From: Ruminococcus sp. | GTDB taxonomy: Bacteria > Bacillota > Clostridia > Oscillospirales > Acutalibacteraceae | Direction: 5' to 3' | Assembly (NCBI GenBank): GCA_017403985.1 | Contig: JAFRDE010000013.1 | Location: forward strand, 1-64,000 | Length of the DNA stretch: 64,000 nt | Shown here: one piece after another, positions 26,033-31,634 of the stretch | Position numbering within the stretch: the stretch's first letter is position 1 | Layout: the number at the start of each line of letters is the position of its first letter | Notes under the pieces: model-generated | The model's database searches: none | Told to the model about the DNA's origin: nothing | The model's input: only the letters and a program-made list of their open reading frames with translations | Program-made: the position numbers and the translations under genes

Positions 26033-27415
26033 TCATATATGCAGCAGGGCGGTCGCGATCTGGAAATAAACAAAGAGGGAGATCGCGTCTACGATGGTGG
26101 TAATGAACGGCGACGCCATGACCGCGGGGTCGAAGCCGATCTTCGCCGCGATCATCGGCAGGGTACATCCGACCAGCTTCGCGATAAAGATGGTGACGAC
26201 CATCGTCAGGCAGACGACCAGCGCGACCTGCAGGGTGATGCCGGTATTGCCGAGCACGAGGCGGTCGAACAGCATGATCTTGGCAAAATTCGCCGCCGCG
26301 AGGGTCACGCCGCAGAGCAACGCTACGCGCGATTCTTTAAAGATGACCTTGAAGATGTCCTTGAACTCGATCTCATCCAGACTCAGCGCACGGATGACGG
26401 TGACGGACGCCTGTGAGCCGGAGTTACCGCCGGTGTCCATCAGCATGGGGATAAAGGCAGACAGCACCAGCGAGCCCGCGAGCGCGTCCTCAAAGCCGGT
26501 GATGATCATGCCGGTGAAGGTGGCGGAGATCATCAGGATCAGCAGCCACGGGATACGGGCAAAGTAGGTCTCGAACACGCCGATACGGTCGTAGGGCTTG
26601 TCGGTGGTCGGCGTGATAGCCGCCATCTTCTGGATATCCTCGGTTGCCTCTTCCTCCATGACGTCGATCGCGTCGTCGACCGTGACGATACCGACGAGGC
26701 GGTTCTCTTTATCGACGACAGGGATCGCTAAGAAGTTGTACTTATTGAATATCTGGGCGACCTCTTCCTGATCGTCGAGGGTGTTGACGGAGATGACGTT
26801 GGTCTCCATGATGTTTTCAACTACCTCGTCCTCGTCCGCCAGCAGTAGCGTCTTGATGGTGACGATACCGATCAGAGTAGAGGAGGTATCCGACACATAG
26901 CAGGTATAGATCGTCTCTTTATCGATACCGGTGCGGCGGATGCGCTTGATCGCCTCCTCGGCGGTCATCTTGGGTCGGAGGATAACGCACTCGGTCGTCA
27001 TGATCGAGCCGGCGCTGTCCTCGGGGTATTTTAATATCTCGTTGATTTCTTTTCTTGTCTGGGGATCCGCCTGACGAAGGATTCGCTTGACCACGTTCGC
27101 GGGCATCTCCTCGACCAGGTCAACCGCGTCGTCGACGTACAGCTCATCGATGAGCTCCTTGAGCTCCGTATCCGAAAAGCCGTGGATCAACAGCTCCTGG
27201 GTATCCTCGTCCATCTCGACGAAGGTCTCGGCAGCCGTTTCCTTCGGCAGCAGACGGAACAGCAGGGCGGTCTTTTCGCTCTGCAGATCCTCGAACACCG
27301 CCGCGATATCGACGGGGTTCATGGTGTTGAGGATATCGCGCAGAGCGGCATATCTCTTGTTCTCGAGCAGGGTCTGGATCGTGTCGAACAAGTTGACCGT
27401 AGTATTCCTTTCCAT
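26033..27415 (-). CDS. mgtE: Magnesium transporter MgtE
   Basis: A 460-residue Mg2+ channel/transporter. The N-terminal helical superhelix domain covers about 1-130, paired CBS domains about 135-265 (with SAGSIMTTECV at their start and VVDKENRLVGIVTVDDAID in CBS2), and five membrane helices about 285-460 with MLMDTGGNSGSQASVTVIRAL near residue 335, the family's pore motif. Length equals that of typical homologues. GGAGG precedes the ATG. A promoter and a ~460-nt leader are predicted upstream (see 27885-27913). Confidence 0.96.
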   Translation of the reverse strand: MERNTTVNLFDTIQTLLENKRYAALRDILNTMNPVDIAAVFEDLQSEKTALLFRLLPKETAAETFVEMDEDTQELLIHGFSDTELKELIDELYVDDAVDLVEEMPANVVKRILRQADPQTRKEINEILKYPEDSAGSIMTTECVILRPKMTAEEAIKRIRRTGIDKETIYTCYVSDTSSTLIGIVTIKTLLLADEDEVVENIMETNVISVNTLDDQEEVAQIFNKYNFLAIPVVDKENRLVGIVTVDDAIDVMEEEATEDIQKMAAITPTTDKPYDRIGVFETYFARIPWLLILMISATFTGMIITGFEDALAGSLVLSAFIPMLMDTGGNSGSQASVTVIRALSLDEIEFKDIFKVIFKESRVALLCGVTLAAANFAKIMLFDRLVLGNTGITLQVALVVCLTMVVTIFIAKLVGCTLPMIAAKIGFDPAVMASPFITTIVDAISLFVYFQIATALLHI

Positions 27416-27445
27416 AAAAATAACCTCCTATCCTTTTAACAGTTG

Positions 27446-27500
27446 AGGCGGGCTTCGCCCACACCCAATCGATAGCGGGAGGAGCAAGCCCCTCCCCTAC
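27446..27500. repeat. Two-hairpin module R4
   Basis: GCGGGCTTCGCCCAC-type hairpin followed by CGGGAGGAGCAAGCCCCTCC and CCTAC, as at 24374-24428. Confidence 0.65.
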
Positions 27501-27604
27501 TGTTATGAGGGAATTCGGGAGGCACTGTGGAAGGTATGCGTCAATTTCACTGATTGTTGATGAAACGCAAGTTATGATCGACGTCATTAAGTAAAGAAAA
27601 GGTA

Positions 27605-27682
27605 TCTCGCTGACGCTCGGTCAGTTAATACAATTCCTCAGTCGCCGCAAGGGCGACAGCTCCTTTTCCCAAAAGGAGCCTT
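27605..27682. repeat. Dispersed element R5, short copy
   Basis: TAATACAATTCCTCAGTCG, a small hairpin and CGACAGCTCC-TTTTCCCAAAA-GGAGCC. Longer copies are at 47784, 49191 and 50306. Confidence 0.75.
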
Positions 27683-27724
27683 CTATACTTAATGACATTG
27701 AACGCAGTCATCAATCATCAGCAA

Positions 27725-27847
27725 TCAGCTGATAAAGCGGGAGTGAACGCCGTACGGCAGACTTCCGCTGTGTTCAGTTCTTTGACGTCGTCGCCCTCCG
27801 GCAGTGCCGCTCGTACTTCCTGCGTCCATTTCCTCGCCTCTTTTCAT
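27725..27847 (-). other. 40-codon open frame in the mgtE leader
   Basis: ATG at 27847, TGA at 27725; a second in-frame ATG at 27829 follows AGGCGAGG. A third reading of the same DNA, without a start codon, gives a protein-like stretch beginning RKWTQEVRAALPEGDD. The region is GC-rich and folds extensively (for example GCCGTACGGC), so a regulatory leader peptide, a structured RNA or a gene remnant are all possible. No known riboswitch consensus (M-box, ydaO, NiCo) was recognised. Confidence 0.3.
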
Positions 27848-27884
27848 TGATGGATTCTGTCAGAGATCTTCCGACAGTACTATT

Positions 27885-27913
27885 ATTTTACTCTCCTGTC
27901 ACTAATAAGTCAA
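27885..27913 (-). promoter_or_regulatory. Predicted promoter of the long mgtE leader
   Basis: On the minus strand TTGACT (27913-27908), 17 bp, TAAAAT (27890-27885). Transcription would start near 27878, giving a leader of about 460 nt before mgtE. Confidence 0.6.
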
Positions 27914-27947
27914 TCAAAATCTGATACAAATTTATGTATTATTTACC

Positions 27948-27976
27948 TTGATTTTCAGATATTGTTACTCTATAAT
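27948..27976 (+). promoter_or_regulatory. Promoter of the small membrane protein gene at 28023
   Basis: TTGATT at 27948-27953, 17 bp, TATAAT at 27971-27976. Confidence 0.75.
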
Positions 27977-28022
27977 ATAGCTACTAACCGATGCGCGTTC
28001 AGCGTATCCTACGGAGCTTAGC

Positions 28023-28568
28023 ATGAACGATAAATTTGAAAAAACGCTTAAGGAGCTTATCCCGTATATCATCATCATCGGCATCCTGTATCTGCTCCTG
28101 CCCCTGTTCATGGGAAAGGACGCGGGTTTTGCCACCTACTTCATCCAGCTGGGACTGTTCCCGCTGACGGCGATCGGCTGCGGCGTATTTTATAAGATCA
28201 AGAAGAAAAGGAATAATATCTGGCTGTGTCTGATCGCACCGATCTTTTATGCGATCGCGGCGCTGCTGTACGGCATGTGGCGCGACTCGTGGTACACGGT
28301 GCTGATCTATATCGTCGCCTACTTCCTGTGCGGTTATCTGGGACTGATACTCGGCGATATCCTGCCGATCAACAAAAAGGGCGAATCTATCCGCAGTCTG
28401 ATCAAAAAAACCTCGAACCCGCCGCGCAGAGTCAATGTCGAGGAAGAGCCTGCCGCTCCCGACAATTTCGTCGCGAAGGATCCCGAAAAGGACGTCGATC
28501 TGGACACATCAACCACCGAAGACGACATCGAAGCGATCCTGCAGAGTATCCACAACCGAAAGCAGTAA
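28023..28568 (+). CDS. Conserved membrane protein of unknown function
   Basis: A 181-residue protein with four hydrophobic segments in residues about 15-115 (YIIIIGILYLLLPLFMG, FIQLGLFPLTAIGCGVFY, IAPIFYAIAALLYGMW, VLIYIVAYFLCGYLGLILG) and a charged cytoplasmic tail of ~65 residues rich in Asp/Glu (KDPEKDVDLDTSTTEDDIE). I do not recognise the family. Start lies behind CGGAG and a good promoter; the gene is followed by its own terminator, so it is a monocistronic unit. Confidence 0.7.
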   Translation: MNDKFEKTLKELIPYIIIIGILYLLLPLFMGKDAGFATYFIQLGLFPLTAIGCGVFYKIKKKRNNIWLCLIAPIFYAIAALLYGMWRDSWYTVLIYIVAYFLCGYLGLILGDILPINKKGESIRSLIKKTSNPPRRVNVEEEPAAPDNFVAKDPEKDVDLDTSTTEDDIEAILQSIHNRKQ

Positions 28569-28574
28569 TCAAAA

Positions 28575-28596
28575 GCTCCCGGAAGGGAGCTTTTTC
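28575..28596 (+). terminator. Intrinsic terminator
   Basis: GCTCCC-GGAA-GGGAGC stem followed by TTTTTC. Confidence 0.85.
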
Positions 28597-28619
28597 TTTG
28601 GAAAACTTCAGGTGAAATA

Positions 28620-28649
28620 TTGACACGGTTCTCTGTTATCATATATAAT
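28620..28649 (+). promoter_or_regulatory. Promoter of the PAP2 phosphatase gene
   Basis: TTGACA at 28620-28625, 18 bp, TATAAT at 28644-28649. Confidence 0.75.
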
Positions 28650-28682
28650 GATATATAGATAATCGGTTGTCGGCGCTGCCGA

Positions 28683-28741
28683 CATTAATACCATCCCTCG
28701 GTCGCCGTTCGGTGACAGCTCTCTTTACCAAAGGGAGCCTC
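28683..28741. repeat. Dispersed element R5, short degenerate copy
   Basis: TAATACCATCCCTCGGTCG, hairpin CGTTCGGTG and CAGCTCTCTTTACCAAAGGGAGCC, in the leader of the PAP2 gene. Confidence 0.65.
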
Positions 28742-28765
28742 AGGGAATCTTTTACGGAGCGAATT

Positions 28766-29305
28766 ATGTTTCAGAAACTGCGACAGCTGGACGAGCGCGT
28801 TGTCGAGCGCATGTCCGCGATCCATCGCCCCGTGCTGGACAAGGTGATGGTGCTGTTTACCTATTCGGGTACCGGCGCGTTCATCTGGTGGATAGCCTTT
28901 GTGATCCCGATGCTGATCTCCCGCCGTTTCAGGGAGACCAGCGCGATCATGACAGCCGCCTTGGGCGTCAACTATCTGCTCGGTGAGATCATCATCAAAA
29001 AGAGCGTCGGCAGAGACCGCCCGTCCACACGGATATCGGATGAAGATATGAAAATCAATAAGCCGAAGGACCACTCCTTCCCCTCGGGGCACAGCGCGTC
29101 GTCCTTCTGCGCCTTTACGGTCACGGCTTGGTTCTGTCCGTTCTGGATCTGGGTGCCGGCGCTGCTGCTGGCGATCACCATCGCGTTCTCGCGCATGTAT
29201 CTGCGGGTGCATTACCTGACGGACGTCATGGGCGGCGTCGTTCTGGGCATACTGGACGGAACGCTGGTAACGCTTATTTTCCGCGCATTTGTATTCAAAG
29301 GTTAA
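28766..29305 (+). CDS. PAP2-family phosphatase
   Basis: A 179-residue membrane phosphatase of the PAP2/undecaprenyl-pyrophosphate phosphatase type. The three catalytic motifs are present: KKSVGRDRP near residue 80, SFPSGHSAS near residue 105 and SRMYLRVHYLTDVMGG near residue 145. About five membrane segments. Substrate may be undecaprenyl pyrophosphate or phosphatidylglycerophosphate. The ATG at 28766 follows CGGAGC; a longer open frame upstream runs through repeat R5 and is rejected. Confidence 0.9.
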   Translation: MFQKLRQLDERVVERMSAIHRPVLDKVMVLFTYSGTGAFIWWIAFVIPMLISRRFRETSAIMTAALGVNYLLGEIIIKKSVGRDRPSTRISDEDMKINKPKDHSFPSGHSASSFCAFTVTAWFCPFWIWVPALLLAITIAFSRMYLRVHYLTDVMGGVVLGILDGTLVTLIFRAFVFKG

Positions 29306-29318
29306 TACTGTCATCAAA

Positions 29319-29347
29319 CATCCTGTATGCCGCAGGATGTTTTTTCT
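29319..29347 (+). terminator. Intrinsic terminator of the PAP2 gene
   Basis: ACATCCTG-TATGC-CGCAGGATGT stem followed by TTTTTTC. Confidence 0.85.
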
Positions 29348-29398
29348 TTATGTGAAGATAACAATTTTGTTACAATTGATTATTTTTCCGTTTGACGA

Positions 29399-29429
29399 TT
29401 GACAAGAGAAATATTACAATTTGTATAAT
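29399..29429 (+). promoter_or_regulatory. Possible promoter upstream of the DnaA-box cluster
   Basis: TTGACA at 29399-29404 and TATAAT at 29424-29429, but with a long 19-bp spacer. Confidence 0.4.
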
Positions 29430-29456
29430 AATTTTTCTTTTTTTCATCAAAAGAAG

Positions 29457-29650
29457 ATAGGATAATTCTGTTAAAAAAATTATGGAAAACTATGAAAACC
29501 GTAAAACTCTGTAAAATATCCGCTATATTCAAGCTGCTTTCCCGTGAGTTATCCTACTTATCCACAGAGTTATCAACATTTTTATTGAAAAATACGAATA
29601 ATACAAAACGTATATTTTCTTGAAAATAATTATTTTTTGAAAAATTAACG
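29457..29650 (+). other. DnaA-box cluster in AT-rich DNA
   Basis: Three head-to-tail 9-mers lie in 30 bp: TTATCCTAC (29549-29557), the perfect DnaA box TTATCCACA (29558-29566) and TTATCAACA (29570-29578). An inverted TTATCCTAT-type site is at 29457-29465. The flanks 29340-29520 and 29580-29650 are extremely AT-rich in an otherwise GC-rich window, as in DNA-unwinding regions. No dnaA, dnaN or gyrB is nearby, so this may be a secondary DnaA-binding locus rather than the chromosomal origin. Confidence 0.5.
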
Positions 29651-29701
29651 TCATGCCGCCGGGATTTTTTTCATATGCTTTCTTTAGAAATGAGGGTTGC
29701 T

Positions 29702-30265
29702 ATGGAAAAGAGGAGCGCTGCGGTCTCCGAGACGGTCGGAGCGGTTGTGATCTACTGCGCCGCCGTCTTTCTGCACTTCGTTTATCCGCTGTCCGGCGGA
29801 TCGGCGCTGAGCATCCTGTTCGGCGCGGTCAACGAGAGCGTATGGGAGCATACCAAGATCTTTTCGGCGGCTTATATCGGGTGGTCGCTGCTGCAGCTGT
29901 GCTGGCTGAAAGTGCGTTTCAGGCAGTATGTCGCGGCGAAATGCATCGGGCTGTACACGCTGATGGGGCTGATCATCGGCGTTTTTTACGCTTACACCGC
30001 TTTGACCGGGCACAGCGTCGTATGGGTGGATATCCTGTCCTCTCTGCTGTCGGTGGCGGCAGTACAGGTGATGACGTATTTTCTGGAGACCGGCGGCAAC
30101 CGGCTGGAGGAGCTTTTTTTGCCGGCGCTGATGCTCATCATGCTGTATTATCTGATGTTCTTTTCGTTCACGATCTTCCCGCCGAGGGCGGAATTGTTTC
30201 GCGATCCGGTCGGCGGAGGGTACGGCGTCACGGCAACTATTGAACGATATGTCAAAAAGGGATAG
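29702..30265 (+). CDS. Integral membrane protein with VNESVWEH motif
   Basis: A 187-residue protein with about six hydrophobic segments. FGAVNESVWEHTKIFS near residue 45 is a conserved-looking motif between helices 1 and 2, resembling an uncharacterised clostridial membrane family. No enzymatic motif is recognisable. The ATG at 29702 follows GAGGG at a good distance; the upstream ATG at 29675 does not. It lies between the DnaA-box cluster and the minus-strand structured RNA. Confidence 0.7.
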   Translation: MEKRSAAVSETVGAVVIYCAAVFLHFVYPLSGGSALSILFGAVNESVWEHTKIFSAAYIGWSLLQLCWLKVRFRQYVAAKCIGLYTLMGLIIGVFYAYTALTGHSVVWVDILSSLLSVAAVQVMTYFLETGGNRLEELFLPALMLIMLYYLMFFSFTIFPPRAELFRDPVGGGYGVTATIERYVKKG

Positions 30266-30317
30266 GATTTTCGGTCAATAATCAGCTTATTTTTCCATGC
30301 AAAATTCGCTTTTTTTC

Positions 30318-30347
30318 TTGCTAAGAAGCATAGCCGCATACTATATA
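30318..30347 (+). promoter_or_regulatory. Possible promoter of the rlmB-type gene
   Basis: TTGCTA at 30318-30323, 18 bp, TATATA at 30342-30347. A transcript from here would run antisense through the structured RNA at 30387-30658 into the methyltransferase gene. Confidence 0.4.
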
Positions 30348-30386
30348 TGGTATACTGTAATGGTATGAGCACGATTATGATGTGTG

Positions 30387-30658
30387 CCAACCGAGAACAA
30401 ATCCGAACCCGGTTTTGACGGGCATATTTCCGCCCGCTCTTTGTTGAAATCCTCGCGAACCCGTCAGGGTTCGCTGTGGTTTTGCCGCGATCGGACGAAA
30501 ATCTGCTCCGGCAAAACTCCGAAGGACTAAAAATGAGCAAGATTTCGTGCAAGTCTCGGTGCAGAAAGAGCAGGCAGGCCGGCGCCTGCCAAGATTGATA
30601 AGCCGAGAATTGCCGAAATATTGCCATTTGCTGCGAGTTTGGATTTATTCTCGGCTGG
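30387..30658 (-). ncRNA. Large structured RNA candidate, copy B
   Basis: The ends 30641-30658 and 30387-30404 form an 18-bp helix. As minus-strand RNA all 18 positions pair, two of them as G-U, while on the plus strand two would be A-C mismatches. This fixes the strand. Inside are GGCAGGC-GCCG-GCCTGCC (30573-30590), GCGAACCC-TGAC-GGGTTCGC (30455-30474) and GGGC..AAATAT..GCCC (30420-30435). The last two recur with compensatory changes in copy A at 1-140. No protein is convincing in either orientation. The family is not recognised; raiA-like or another large bacterial RNA class should be tested. Confidence 0.7.
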
Positions 30659-30664
30659 CTGGGT

Positions 30665-31429
30665 ATGCCTATGAACAACAATAAACAACAACCGTATTCG
30701 AATGATGAACTGCTGATCGGACGCAACCCGGTCGCCGAGGCGCTCAGCTCCGGACGCTCCGTGATCAAGGTGATGATCGCCAAGGGCGGTGCATCGGGCG
30801 CGGCGGTAGAGATCGCCGCCAAAGCGAAGAAGGCGGGGATCCCCGTGCAGGAGGTCGACCGCAAAAAGCTCGATTTCATGACCGGCGGCGCGGCGCATCA
30901 GGGCGTAGCGGCGCTGTGCGCGGTAAAAGAGTATTCCTCTATAGAAGATATCCTCGCGCTGGCGGAAGAGAGGAACGAAGCGCCGTTCATCATCATCCTT
31001 GACGAGATCGAGGATCCGCATAACTTAGGCGCGATCATTCGCTCGGCGGAATGCGCCGGCGCGCACGGCGTCGTCATCAAGAAGCGCCGCAGTGCGGGGC
31101 TGACCTACACCGCGTATAAAGCGTCGGCAGGCGCGCTCGAATACCTGCCCGTCGCGAGGGTCACAAATATCGCCGACACCGTGGACGAGCTGAAAGCCCG
31201 CAACATCTGGGTATACGGCGCCGATATGAACGGTACGGACTACCGAAAGACCGACTTTTCGGGCGGGGTCGCGCTGGTCATCGGCAACGAGGGCAAGGGG
31301 ATCTCGCGGCTTGTCAGAGAGAAATGCGACGTCATCGTATCTCTGCCGCTGAAGGGTAAGATCAACTCGCTGAACGCCTCCGTCGCCGCGGGAATACTGA
31401 TGTATAAGGTCGCGGAGAGCAGAGAATAG
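30665..31429 (+). CDS. rlmB: TrmH/SpoU-family RNA 2'-O-methyltransferase (RlmB-like)
   Basis: A 254-residue SPOUT methyltransferase. An N-terminal substrate-binding domain (about 15-90, with LIGRNPVAEAL and HQGVAAL) precedes the knotted catalytic domain with all three SpoU motifs: ILDEIEDPHNLGAIIRSAE near residue 103, VIGNEGKGIS near residue 206 and LPLKGKINSLNASVAAGI near residue 228. RlmB methylates 23S rRNA G2251; in Clostridia some homologues modify other sites. No good Shine-Dalgarno sequence precedes either ATG (30665, 30671). The start lies 7 nt from the 5' end of the minus-strand structured RNA. Confidence 0.88.
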   Translation: MPMNNNKQQPYSNDELLIGRNPVAEALSSGRSVIKVMIAKGGASGAAVEIAAKAKKAGIPVQEVDRKKLDFMTGGAAHQGVAALCAVKEYSSIEDILALAEERNEAPFIIILDEIEDPHNLGAIIRSAECAGAHGVVIKKRRSAGLTYTAYKASAGALEYLPVARVTNIADTVDELKARNIWVYGADMNGTDYRKTDFSGGVALVIGNEGKGISRLVREKCDVIVSLPLKGKINSLNASVAAGILMYKVAESRE

Positions 31430-31433
31430 TTAA

Positions 31434-31605
31434 CGATTCGGATAAAGGATAACAGATAATGGTTAACGGCGGGCTCCACCCGCGCCCATATTAGTGGATA
31501 GTGGCCAGTGATCAGTGGTTAGTAAATCAGGCGGGCTCCGCCCGCACCCGATTTATATAGCAATCCAAAAAGTAAAGCGTCAGCGTTTCCCAAAAACGTT
31601 CACCG
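31434..31605. repeat. Heptamer tracts and GC hairpins
   Basis: A GGATAAM-type heptamer tract (31440-31468) leads into a CGGGCTCCACCCG block; a second AGTGRYY-type tract (31494-31525) leads into a GCGGGC-TCC-GCCCGC hairpin with CACCCGAT; AAAGCGTCAGCGTTTCCC follows. These are the building blocks of elements E1-E3 in a less regular order. Confidence 0.65.
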
Positions 31606-31634
31606 TTATCCGATCAAGAAAGGAGATGAGAATC

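Noticed and set aside
27725-27880. M-box, ydaO or lysine riboswitch upstream of mgtE
   Set aside because: None of the conserved cores could be aligned; only a GC-rich leader with a short open frame is supported.
28667-28765. N-terminal extension of the PAP2 phosphatase
   Set aside because: This part reads through repeat R5; the ATG at 28766 has the ribosome binding site and fits the family length.
30148-30879. 243-codon minus-strand open frame
   Set aside because: It spans the structured RNA and the antisense strand of two real genes. Its similarity to a peptide read at 1-140 reflects the shared RNA element, not a protein family.
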